A DNA stretch of 64,000 nt, from positions 62,001 to 126,000 of the forward strand of contig NC_083529.1 in NCBI RefSeq assembly GCF_032362555.1, written 5' to 3'. Below, in pieces: positions 1 to 11,300 of this stretch. The notes below the pieces were generated by a model. The model was not told the DNA's origin, ran no database searches, and saw only the letters and a program-made list of their open reading frames with translations. The translations under genes and the position numbers were made by a program. Every line of letters begins with the position of its first letter. The stretch's first letter is position 1. Origin of the DNA: Amyelois transitella (lineage: Eukaryota > Arthropoda > Insecta > Lepidoptera > Pyralidae).

Positions 1-1430
1 TTTGTGATTGCCACGAATATATTCAAAACCTACTGAACCGATTTCAACGAAATTCAGGACAATTGTTTTACTAGGAGAGAGTAAAACAAAAAGCAAATCA
101 CAGATTATGAAAATGCGATTATGAATATAGGTAGGTGTAACCGACGCAGATTCCAATTCAATGGGGCAAGATAAAAAATCGAATATCAAAAACTAATAAT
201 AAATAATTTATTGATCATTCTACATAACGAATCTCTTTTTTCGGTTAACCTCAACAGAGAAAGAAATCCAAGAAGGGATCTTCGCCTTGCCATTACCTAT
301 TTATGAACAGCGATTTACCTCATTATACTTTGTAGATAGCCCTGCGCTTCGGTCTTTCACTTCGAGGCTAACCGAAGTGATAAATAGTTGTAACATTATT
401 CCTTAGCAACATGTTCGTCAAAATCAAAAATAATAAAATTAACTAAGTATTTAACATTAAATGCATCTTATTGACTAACTTCTTAGTTCACTTATCACCC
501 AGCACCCTCCGACAGTACTCCCCTATATGTAGCAGTCCGAACCGCGAGGCGACCCTAGTGTTGCGCGCACATACATTAGTGTTGATGCTAGCGGAGTGGA
601 GCTCGGCAACTTGCGTGCTGCACGCCGCGGCCGGGTCGCCCGATGTGGCGAGCTTGCCTAACCTTTAAAAAAGCATACATATTTTTAGAGGGTAGACAGC
701 GAACATATTATACAGGTGACTTTTAATTCAACTGCATTAATTTAACCGTTAAGTGTACTCATCTAAAGGATATTTAAAAACATTAAAAGAAAAATACCGG
801 TTCATATTTCAGAAAGTACGAAAAAAAATAAAAGTATCAAAATCCACGATCCTAAATATCTACCTACGTCATCACCCCGGCAGGCGGAAAAGCGACGCGT
901 TAGATTCAGAGGTCAACGACACAATTCATTCAGCTGAGCGATCTCGACAACTCTGTACTTTAGTTAGTAACTTCGTACAATTACCATGTTGGTAGATAGG
1001 ACACCTTACACTTACATACAATTTGGGATATCGTCAAATAATACTCGCAATACCTTTTAAATTATTGTTTCAAACTTTTCCTTGATACTTCGCCGGCTTA
1101 GGTCGGTCAAAACTACTTACGGCTAATGTAAATTGTCATTTCTACAACAAGAAAAGAAAGGTTTTTATTGTTTTATTGAAGTAAACATTTGTTTTTTAAC
1201 TTCAAGACATTAATGGTTAGTAGTTTTAGCCTATTTAAAAAGTTGGAATCACATTATTTACATTAATTGTTTTAAAATCAAATTATTTACAAATTAATTA
1301 CTCACGACTTTAGTTCTTGCACATACACTACATATACTTCAACAATTGTTCAAAATTCAGATCTAGGTATTGCCGATTCGTGTATCGGCCTCGTGGGTTA
1401 CTCGGTCGCGGCATGTTTACTAACACACAC
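1..1430. other. AT-rich flank without a recognised gene
   Basis: No exon or known domain was recognised here. A GC-richer patch at about 500-665 is open on both strands but matches nothing I know and has no convincing splice borders. A dispersed repeat occupies 681-966 and is listed separately. The rest is AT-rich and featureless up to the LTR at 1431. Confidence 0.6.
681..966 (+). repeat. Dispersed TIR-element copy, left part
   Basis: This stretch matches 7268-7535 almost base for base, starting with a shared 30-base spacer (tttttagagggtagacag) and continuing through the terminal motif acaggtgacttttaattc. At 7301 the same motif is the left terminal inverted repeat of a DNA element. Here the right half of that element is missing, so this copy is truncated or part of an older segmental duplication. 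Confidence 0.7.
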
Positions 1431-1625
1431 TAGACAAGAGTATATCGAGCCAAGGCAGCTTGAATGAAACTCAGACTCCCGGAACGAAGACATATATTCA
1501 GATATCACCTTTCTATTTATGTTTGTATCAAAACAAAACCATATCGCGTTTCAAAACGGGATAACGCCATCTATTATTATAAAATTAAACTAAACTTATA
1601 CATATATTAAAACCAAAATTAGACA
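1431..1625 (-). repeat. 3' LTR of the BEL/Pao element
   Basis: 195 bp, identical to 6269-6463. It lies downstream of the coding body in minus-strand orientation. The low flank ends in cacac. Confidence 0.9.
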
Positions 1626-1922
1626 TATCGCCCACCAAGGACCTTTAGTCCTTCACAAACTGAAAAACATAAATCAAACTTAACTTGCACAACACGTGTT
1701 CCCTTTAACAAACTAAAGGTATGTGCATCTATCATCAGATAATATAAAGTATGTTAATAGCAAACAAATAAACCATCAAAAAGTATCATTTAACTAGTGG
1801 ACTGTAAACACTATGTACCTAGCACTTGGCAAAAAAGTAATAATCATGTTAACGTACTTGAGAAAGGAAACAAAACAATATACTTCATAAAATGTGAAAA
1901 TACAAATTTCTAAAAACTAGAT

Positions 1923-2159
1923 TTACAAATCATGTTCATCATTAACTGGTAAGGGGCAAAGTTTTGAAATTGGACGTTGAATAAGAGAATTTTTATAACG
2001 CCATGTAACTACTCTTGTTAAATTATCTTTACCAGGATGCACATCTTCGATCTTGCCGTATAACCATTTGGTAGGTGGCAATTTATCTTCACACACTAAT
2101 ACTATGTCACCTGACCTCAGTTGTAGAGATCTAGTTTTCCATTTATATATTTGTAGAAA
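1923..2159 (-). pseudogene. BEL/Pao pol C-terminal remnant (DUF5641-like)
   Basis: The minus strand is open here and reads as the C-terminal module that follows integrase in BEL/Pao polyproteins, with GDIVLVCEDKLPPTKW, then GKIEDVHPGKDNLTRVV, ending in a TAA at 1923-1925. It lies just beyond the stop of the main ORF (2180) with a frame break between them. The missing piece between the two parts is the integrase catalytic core. The identification rests on the pattern of basic and aromatic residues typical of this family. Confidence 0.75.
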
Positions 2160-2179
2160 TCATACATATACTCTTTAGA

Positions 2180-5100
2180 TCAATACTTAGTACGAATATG
2201 GTTACAGATTAACTGTTGTCTTTCATGAAATGGTTTATGATGGGCATCGGCTACTAAGAGTTTAGCCAAATGTGATTCGCCTGATACTATAAACGGGTGT
2301 TTGCTACAATCAGGTAAGTCGGATTTTTCTTTTCTTCTTCCAACCCTTATTAATCCATTCTTATCTATATACGGATTAAGTGTAGACAATTTACTTTTCT
2401 TACTAACATTTTTATTTTTCAGAAGCATGCTGATTTCATCGGCAAACCAACGACGTTGATGCTGAAGTATGCAACAGGTAAGTGATTCCTGGATCTCCTT
2501 GGCGGTAAGATAAAGTAAGTGTTTAGATTCTTCAGAAGTGGTATTTTTTAGATGTAGAAATCTCCTGCAATAAGCTATTACCCTTATTAGTTTCCGTAAG
2601 CTTGAAAATCTAGAATAAATATCCTCTATTTCTTCAAAGTTTTTGACACAAGTAGTATGTACTTTAACTTGACGCTTCTCTAACTCTGTCTTAGTGCAAA
2701 TAGAACGTGGTTTGACATAATCAATTTTGCTATTTTGTAACCAGCTTGGACCATTCTTCCATAACGAGTTCTGTAGAAACTCTGACGGTGACATACCACG
2801 TGACGCACAATCGGCAGGATTTTCCTTTGTCGAAACATACGACCACTGCGTAGCATTAATTATTATTAAGGTAAGTATTTCTGAAGTCCTGTTGGCGACA
2901 AAAGTCTTCCAACGACTTGGATGGTCGGACAACCAAGCTAACACGATCGTAGAGTCCGTCCAAGCATGTATATCTGACTTATTGATGTTCAGTGTTTCAG
3001 ATACTTCCAGAAGTAGTTTAGTAACTAGAACAGCAGCGCACAACTCAAGTCGCGGGATGGATATCTGCTTGATGGGTGCTACTTTCGTCTTAGCGGTTAC
3101 CAGGTGAGTATAAACTTCATTTCCCATAGTAACGCAACAAATATAAACCATAGCAGCATAGCCTGCATTAGAAGCTTCACTAAACCCGTGTAACTCTACT
3201 TTGATATCACTTTTTTTCTTGCATCTCGGAATATGAAATAATTCTAGCTTCGGTAATTCATTGCGATATTGTGACCACTCTTGTATCAGCTCCTTTGACA
3301 ATTTGTCATACCAGCCCAGTCTAGCAATCCAAAGCTTCTGGATGAACATCTTTGCTGTAATAACATATGTACCCTGTATGATACCCTCTTCAGATCGCCA
3401 GACAATCCGCTGAAAATCGGTATGCTTTGCAGCTACTTTCACTTGTCGATAAATTTTTATTATATCAGCAGTGAGACATATAGGGTGAGAACGCCAAAGC
3501 ATTATCAAGTGGCGTAATTCCATTTGTACGGTTGGACCAACCATTAATGTATCATTTAAGGATAATCCATTAGCGCTTCTATCAGCAGCATTAAAAACCA
3601 CTCTGGTTTTTGTTGTTGTTCTATCCATACGAACAACCGCATGATGTGGTAACCATACCTTACCCTCCATATTTGATGACTCATCATCAAAAATCTCCAT
3701 ATGACCAAGTTTCATATATTCATCTATGACCTCAGAATAATTGTTCTTTAATGTGCTATTCTTATCCAATCTCCTTTCTAGACCAAACAAACGTTTCACA
3801 GCGACGGACCTTGTATCACCGTAGTCTCGACGAACATTTGGACGAAACGGTAACTCCACCACACAACGACCAGTCTCATCTCTGCAAGTTGTAGCTTTGA
3901 AATGATCTTCACAATCCTGTTCTTCTTGAGTTAATATCTTTTTGTTTGAACTAGGTTCAGATTCGATTTCCCAAAATTTCTTAATTAGTTCATTCTCTTC
4001 TAACTGGATATGAAAGCTCATTATAATGTTGTGACATGTAGATTCTTCATTATCATAGCCGTCAACCTGACCCGACAACACCCATCCAAGGTAAGTATCC
4101 TGTGCAATAATCAAATCATTAGGACTTTTAATCAATCCCCTTTTCAGGATAGCGCAATACACCTCGGAGCCTAAGAGAACATCAATTCTATTAGGCGAAT
4201 TATACTGCGGATCAGCCAAACTGATGCGGCCAAGTTCAGTCCATCTGGGTGGAGTGAACTTCCTTTGTGGTAACACTGTAGTCACCGTTTGAAGGACGTG
4301 AGCCTTCACTTGCAACTTAAAGGTTGGGTCACAGAGTGACTGAATCTTGACCTTAACCACATATTTTGAGGTTAAGCCACTCTGACCACCACCTAATCCT
4401 GAAATACTAGTTTTCTCAGCAACTTTATTCAACCGTAATAACTGTACGGCTGCTTCCGATATAAAAGATGCTTGTGATCCTTGATCCAGCAGAGCTCTTA
4501 ATATCAGAGGAGAACCATTTCTTGACTCAGCCTTTACCAAGGCTGTGGCTAATAAGGTTTGGCTTGAAACCTTTCCTGTCACAAAATGGCTTGTAATGCT
4601 TGTGGTCTGGTTCATGTCAATAGACGGTTCCGGTAGACTTTGTTCAGTCTCTGCCTGCTCGGTAGCTACCGCTACTGTTGGTGAGTTGTTTCCATGAAGA
4701 AGTGTGTGGTGCTTTCTCTTGCAGATCCGACATCTCGTAGAACCACGACAGGTTTTCGCTGAGTGGCCACTGCCGAGACAATTGAAACAAAGTTGAAGAT
4801 TTTTAACAATATTCTGACGGCTAGGGATTTCTTCGCTAATAAACTTACTACATGAATAAATCTTATGATTATCATTACAATGAGGGCAGGTAGACATTGA
4901 AGTAGTGTGCAAGACTTTCGGTTGTGTATGATTGGGACATGACTTAGACTTACTTTTAGTGGGCTCAACAAACTCTAACGCGCGGTAACGTGATTCTATG
5001 AAATCTTTGAATAAACAATAGGATGGCAAATCTATACTACAATTATTAATATGAATTTCCCATTGTTTTCTAGTATCAGCGTCCAATTTCTGACTTACAA

Positions 5101-5851
5101 TATAAATTATAATTACATCCCATGTATCGACTTTAATATCTAAGTTAGTCAGCTCATGAATACAATCGGAAGTTGTATCTAACAAATCTTTCAACCCTTG
5201 AGCCGACTCGCAACTCATGGACTTTTGGTTAAACAAACGCTTTAGAATACAATTAGATAAATACCTCTTATTATCATATCTACTTTGTAACAAATCCCAA
5301 CACTTTTTGTAGTTATCATGCGTAATTGGAATGTGTTTAATTAACTGTTCAGCTTCACCTCTTACTTGCGTCTTCAGATAATGTAGTCGCTGAACGTCGT
5401 CGAGTGCAGAGTTGTTATGGATGAGTGACGTAAACAAATCCTTGAAAGACGACCATTCGGTATACTTGCCACTGAAAATTGGTATAGTTATCTTCGGTAA
5501 TCTTACAAGTGATTCTTTATTTTTGTCTGAATTCTCTTTCAAACTCGATGACGCAGTAGACACATTCGGTGATATGGCTTTCAGTGCAGATTTCAACTCG
5601 GTTTTATAACTCAAATACATTTCATAGCCTATATTGTATATGTCACTTTCTATATAACCTTCAGTATCTTCATATGTAGCTATAATGTATTCATGCTTGT
5701 CAGAGAATTTATCTATAATTGTTTCCAAACTTTCTAATCGCGTCAAAACATAAGATTCAGTAATTCTTTCTTTCGGAGCCTTCTTAAAATTACTTCTTCC
5801 CTTTTCTATTTGACTGAATAATTGTTTCATTACTCTTATACAGCCCTCCAT
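2180..5851 (-). pseudogene. BEL/Pao gag-pol polyprotein, RT and integrase cores missing
   Basis: A single 1223-codon minus-strand ORF. In order it carries: a gag region of DUF1759 type (about residues 110-270, with IFSGKYTEWSSFKDLF); two Cys/His zinc knuckles (CFNCLGSGHSAKTC near 355, CRICKRKHHTLLH near 375); a DUF1758-type aspartic protease with active-site LLDQGSQASF (near 455); and the N-terminal part of reverse transcriptase (near 730-820). The text then jumps from the RT segment TADIIKIYRQV straight to the connection region YVITAKMFIQKLW, so the palm with the catalytic YxDD is absent. An RNase H-like part follows (AWTDSTIVLAWL), then the integrase zinc region, and the frame stops before the DDE core. 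The frame stays open across the RT deletion. The product could be at most a gag-protease-like protein; pol function is lost. Confidence 0.88.
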
Positions 5852-6268
5852 GATTGACAGATGTAATTATAAATGTCACCAATTATTTTTTCAAAATTTG
5901 TCTATGTGTTGTTTTTTATTGATCAAAATTTTCTAAGTGTTTGGACTTATTTGTCACCGCTATGAAATCGGGCATAGATTCCTCGTCTCGTCACTTTTTA
6001 CCGAATTATTCTAAGTCCCAGAATCTACACAATGAAATTTTACAAGTCCCACTACTTCTATCTTGAAATTTTTCTAAGTCTTTACACAGTTAAAAGTACT
6101 TACAGTTTTTCTTGCTCACTTACTGCACTTCACTGTACTAGCCGACAGATGGCGCTTCATGCACCTGATCTTCTTTGGATTGGTTCCACACCACTAGCTT
6201 TACTCTATACTTAGGAAACTGCCAAATGCTTCACATTCTTCAAAATGTATCCGACTCGTTAGGACCCT

Positions 6269-6463
6269 TAGACAAGAGTATATCGAGCCAAGGCAGCTTG
6301 AATGAAACTCAGACTCCCGGAACGAAGACATATATTCAGATATCACCTTTCTATTTATGTTTGTATCAAAACAAAACCATATCGCGTTTCAAAACGGGAT
6401 AACGCCATCTATTATTATAAAATTAAACTAAACTTATACATATATTAAAACCAAAATTAGACA
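6269..6463 (-). repeat. 5' LTR of the BEL/Pao element
   Basis: 195 bp, identical to 1431-1625 and upstream of the gag start in minus-strand orientation. It is followed by a ~420-bp leader (5852-6268). It should hold the element's promoter. The high flank begins cacac. Confidence 0.9.
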
Positions 6464-6765
6464 CACACACTGCAATCCAAAACTTCGCGGATTCGGAAAC
6501 AAAAGCAAGTGATTTTTTCGGGAGCGACAAACGCGTGTACGCATCTCGATTGTTATCGGGTCACTAGGCCAACGCGTGTCAGGTGCCGGCGGGATCGGGG
6601 TTGCGGTTGGGGGTCGGGGGTGAGACTTTACGTGCAATTCGATAGGATTTTAATCTCAATGTAATGGTATTTAGGTTGAATATCGCAATGCGCTATGGCC
6701 ATGCGGAGTTCAGGAGTTCAGGTAGATAGCGTAAACGGTTAGTAACCATTTCGCACTGTGAATCT
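6464..6765. other. Intergenic, nothing recognised
   Basis: Mixed composition with a G-rich run near 6590-6625. No gene, repeat match or structural signal was seen. Confidence 0.5.
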
Positions 6766-7271
6766 TGACTTGATCTTGATACTAGAAAAATAATTTATTT
6801 TTCAGACATTTATTTACATGTTTAGTTTTAATTTCTTTTTGTAGTATTGGTCTTTAATAAAGCGTGTAACGTAGTTTTTGAGGGTTTTTTAAATGTGAAA
6901 ATGATGACTGCTGCTGCTGTTTAATTTAAATAAAAATAGGCTTGAACGGCTCAGAAGCATGGGTATAGTCTATGTTTAAAAGGATGTAGTTGTTTTAAAT
7001 GTCACCCTGTGTGGCGACATCTCTACGCCACTCGTAACAACATCCAATCAAACAACTACTGTCAATCATCGCGAAGAAATTGACGCGCTCAGCCAATAGC
7101 AGCGAAGAATCCAAATCGCGATTTCAGAGATTTCATGGATTGGAGCTATATATACAACCTCCGACACAACATCGTCGGAGCCACGGTTCCCCAGGCATAA
7201 CACCTAGCCTGGCGGAAGATCTTCCCTTTGGTGGCGGTCGAGCCGAATCATCGCTCCTGCTACACCCTGTA
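6766..7271 (+). mobile_element. Truncated TIR element, right end split by a solo LTR
   Basis: 6766-6906 repeats at 7533-7672, and 6961-7009 (tatgtttaaaaggatg through tgtcaccctg) repeats at 7905-7950. The right terminal repeat gtcaccctg is interrupted at 7010 by the solo LTR and resumes at 7265. It is a left-truncated sister of the element at 7301-7952. Confidence 0.7.
7010..7264 (+). mobile_element. Solo LTR with 5-bp target duplication
   Basis: A 255-bp unit that begins TGTGGCGACATC and ends CTCCTGCTACA, i.e. TG...CA ends. It is flanked on both sides by ccctg (7005-7009 and 7265-7269), the mark of LTR integrase insertion. A tatatata box lies near 7147, followed by a small hairpin (ccgac...gtcgg). 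A diverged second copy is at 19049-19270. No internal retrotransposon body is attached, so it is a solo LTR left by recombination. Confidence 0.82.
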
Positions 7272-7300
7272 TTTTTAGAGGGTAGACAGAGAATATATTA

Positions 7301-7952
7301 TACAGGGTGACTTTTAATTCAACTGCATAAATTTAACTGTTAAGTGTACTCATCTAAAGGATATTTAAAAACGTTAAAATAAAAATATCGGTTCATATTT
7401 CGGAAATTAAAAGTATCAAAATCTACGATCCTAAATACGTCATATCACCCCGCCGGCGGAAAAGCGACGCGTAAGATTCATAGGTCAACGACACAATTCA
7501 TTCAGCTGAGTGATCTCGACAACTCTGTACTTTACTTGATCTTGATACTAGAAAAATAATTTATTTTTCAGACATTTATTTACATGTTTAGTTTTAATTT
7601 CTTTTTGTAGTATTGGTCTTTAATAAAGCGTGTGACGTAGTTTTTGAGGGTTTTTTAATGTGAAAATGATGACGTTTGTTGTGATGATGATGTTTTTTTT
7701 TTTTATAATACAGAAACCTCCAACATAATTGGAGCCTATAGCTACTAGCCTGATTCATACAATTTCTCGCGTTTATGCCTCTCGTACTTTCATTCCTCAT
7801 ACTACTCATTCATTCATCTTCTTTTATCGCTTATACGGGTGGGATTCCCGTCTTATGTCTGTTAGTCTATCTTACTTTAATATTTTTATTCCTCTTTTGC
7901 GCTGTATAGTCTATGTTTAAAAGGATGCAGTTGTTTTAAATGTCACCCTGTA
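7301..7952 (+). mobile_element. Non-autonomous TIR DNA transposon
   Basis: The ends are near-perfect inverted repeats of about 30 bp: the left reads tacagggtgacttttaattc and the reverse complement of the right reads tacagggtgacatttaaaac, both followed by aactgcat. The flanking TA fits the TA target preference of Tc1/mariner-type elements. There is no transposase, so it is a MITE-like passenger. Related partial copies lie at 681-966 and 6766-7271. Confidence 0.75.
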
Positions 7953-8176
7953 GTTATTATGTTGACGTAATTAAGTGATACCTACCTTATATCCTATTTC
8001 GAAGTCAATATATTCATACATGAAATTTAGATTCTTCTAGGACATAACAACGACAAACACTGTTTTACTTAGCTTTCAGAGCAGCATGCAAGTTATAACG
8101 AATCGACCTTTGAATCTTTTAACTATTGGTTCTGCCTACCCCACAACGAATAAAGACTCGAGAAGTATATTCTAAC
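7953..8176. other. Intergenic spacer after the TIR element
   Basis: AT-rich with no recognised feature. The 3' end of the following minus-strand gene begins at its poly(A) signal. Confidence 0.5.
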
Positions 8177-8187
8177 TTTATTTTATT
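8177..8187 (-). promoter_or_regulatory. Overlapping poly(A) signals
   Basis: Minus strand AATAAAATAAA, about 130 bases after the stop codon of the unnamed 10-exon gene. This is its likely 3' end signal. Confidence 0.65.
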
Positions 8188-8312
8188 CTGTTCTTCGTTA
8201 TTCTATTCTACTCTATTGTTTCCTATTCTACTCTTTACTTCTCTATTACTATTCTGCATTCTACCCCATTCTGCTCTACTCTGTATGTATTTGTACGTAT
8301 GAAGTAATCTCG

Positions 8313-11300
8313 TTACCAGAACTCGTTCCCGGGATGCGCGTTGCCGTCCCACGCGTACGTGAGCGCGGCGAGCGCGCCCCGCCGGCGCCCGCGCAGCGCC
8401 GCGGCCGGCTCGCGGGACCACAGCCATATAGATATACCCCCTGTGAATAATTTGCAGTATAATCATTTTGGTCGAACCGTTAAGAATTTTACAAATGGAT
8501 ATCCGTAAGTTTATAAATTAACCACGAGAGGTATTAAATTGATTAATTTGCGAAAACGTGGATGTAAAATATTACAATTTGTTAAGTATAATTTAAAATG
8601 AATATTGGTTAAAACTCTTTTACTTCGTTACAATAGTTGCCACTGGCCACTTACAAAAAATAAAAATAAAATTTTTGAGTTCTCTTGGAATTCTATTAAG
8701 TTATAAAATTAGATCATTCTGTTGTCTTTAGTACAAATATTATCCGTAATTGAAGTTCAAGTTTTCTAAGTGTAAAGTGCAGTTTCAATTCATCAAGAGT
8801 TAAATTTAACTATTTTTCAACAAGTGCTTGAACACACTTCATCTCTTGTTTAAAATCCAACGAAAGTTTATAAACGCTTGTATGTAGGTATTATACAATA
8901 AATACAAGAATACTATCTCACCGTTGGGATGCGACTCTTGTTTGAAAAATAACTTGTACTTCTCCAAATTGTCTTCAGAGTCTTCATATTTCTGGAACAA
9001 TTCTGAAACATTTCAATGTTTTATGAATATTTTTAACAGTTATTTAATTATTAATTTCTATTTACACCAGCAAGAAAGAACGTGGTAAATCAAGTATGCA
9101 TGCATCTAAGAACCATTAACAACAAGTTATAAAATAAACAATACCTAATAATTAAATATAGGAATCGGTAGATTGAATTGGGGTCAATGAACTGAAACGT
9201 ATATATTAATATGGCCATGCCTCCGTCCGGGATTGCGGGATTTGTAAATTATTAAGATTTTTTCCGGAATTTTTACAAGTGGGATGAAGAATATATTAGT
9301 GGTAGCTGTTTTCCCCCGACTTCGCTCACGTAAATTGTAGTCCTATGTTACCCGTGGCCAATGTAGTTTACTGTAAGTGTAAGTACTGAAATGGAATCCC
9401 GGAAAAGAGGCTTATCTATGTTATGCTTTCTATGGTAATTCATGATGCAAGTACATAAAATCAATCCACCTATTCCGATCTCTGCTAATAATATAGAAAA
9501 ACATCAACAAAAATCCGCGAGTTGACTGTAGACAATAAGAAATAATTTTGTTATTTATTAACATAGATTTAGTCATTAAGGATCTGAAAAATAATAAAGA
9601 TTTTTATTAAAATTATTACATTAATTAAAAGATTTTTATTTATGCGTCACGTGACTACAAACACGAATCAAAGAACATGACGTCATTGTTCAAATGACAG
9701 CGAGCGCAGTGACATTTAGTGACAACTGACAAATCATGTTTGAGGTTATGCAGTGGTGAATCTTACACGCGCTTACACAAATTTACGGTTATTTCTATTT
9801 AAAACAGCTAAGAATGGAGAAAGATTATGTTAAAGCAGATAACACAAATATGCCGAGAGTGGATTCACTTAGGTTAGAAACGTGTTTGTCATTTGAAAAG
9901 TTTTTGTGCAAAATTTAAATTACAATTTTGAAGTTGTTATTTTGGATTATACAGTCGAAATTAAAAAGAAATATGAGGAGCAGAAGTTTATTTAAACCCT
10001 GCTGATTAATTTAAGACAAGACTAGTCAACTCCCCGATTGTTTTGAACAATATCGATCATAACTCGTTTGCGGTCTAGAATAAATTACGAAGGCCTCCGT
10101 GACAAACTACTATAAATGATGCAATACTGCTGCAGTGTAGTTTGTTCCGCCGCTGCTGCTACACATGCGCTTTCGAAGCGGTAGTAGATATAATTAGACG
10201 TCAATGAGTGATACCTTGTTTCCAATTTTGAAAATAAATGAGGAACTCACTGAGCACCGCGGGCGCGGGCTTGATGTAAGCGAAGTTGACGTCGGCCACG
10301 TGGCGCAGCCGGCCGCCGCGCAGCAGCCGCTCCGCCGATATCAGCATCGACAGCACGAACAACTCCTGCTGGTGAGGCGAGATCTTCCACACGCCCAGGC
10401 CTGGAATAATGACAATACATATTAAAGAAGACTATTACTAGTTTAATTTAATCTATATGTTACAGCCATAGTGATTAAATAGCTATTACACTATACATAA
10501 TGACTGGTCATTATATATAAAAGCCAAATTCACTAGACAATGTAATAAATTAATCACTTTATCTGGACATTATTTATAATAGTACAGTATAGTAGTACAG
10601 TGAACCGTCGATGAAAAGCAGCAGCTTCCAGTTCAATAATATGGCCAAGGCCAAACCAAATCTTCTTGCCTGAAGAAAAGTTGAGCGAATTTTTCTACCG
10701 CGATGTGTAAATTACTAGATAAAAGTTGAGCGAATTTTTCTACCGCGATGTGTAAATTACTAGATTAGATGCACGCCATCTGTTGGCTGAAATTCGCAAC
10801 ATACCTGCTCCGATGATATTGACGAACGCCATCCTCCCGTCCTCTTGCGCCCGGCTGTCGGCCTCCAGCAGAATGACGTCGGCGAGTACAGTGAGCCGCC
10901 GATGAACCGCGGCGGCGTCGAGAATGATGGTCGCGGCGCCCGGACGCCGACTGTACCGCGCCGAGAACACGCGCCCGTCGCGCGGAGACACCGGCGGTTT
11001 CAGGGAACTCACTGAGGTGAATGTGGCGCTGGGGAGCTGGAGAATCACAAAATATACAAGCCAAATAAATCTCTTTCCCGTAGATGTCGTAAAAGGCGAC
11101 TAAGGGATATGCTAATAAACTTGGGATTCTTCTTGTAGGCGATGGGCTAGCAACCAATAGTGAACTATTTGAATCTCAATTCCATCATCAAGCTATACAG
11201 CAAAACGTGGCCGTTTGGTCTTTACGAGACTGTTGGCTCTGTCTACTCTGTAAAGACGTGATTTTAAAAAAATCCACACGAAAAAATACGCATTCTAGTA

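Larger units (their letters stand above)
1431..6463 (-). mobile_element. BEL/Pao LTR retrotransposon, internally deleted
   Basis: Two 195-bp LTRs (1431-1625 and 6269-6463) read identically and enclose a gag-pol body on the minus strand. The element begins TGTCTAAT on the minus strand and both flanks carry cacac, consistent with a 5-bp target duplication, although this lies in a CA run. A G-rich stretch next to the low-coordinate LTR (minus ggtgggcgata) is a plausible polypurine tract. No clear tRNA primer site was seen beside the other LTR. The RT catalytic core and the integrase DDE core are both deleted, so the copy cannot move by itself. LTR identity indicates recent insertion, probably with enzymes supplied in trans. 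Confidence 0.9.

Noticed and set aside
471-668. 65-codon ORF in a GC-rich patch
   Set aside because: No homology recognised on either strand, no splice context, no repeat match.
2180-5851. Intact retroelement or endogenous virus with envelope
   Set aside because: No envelope ORF, and the RT and integrase cores are missing.
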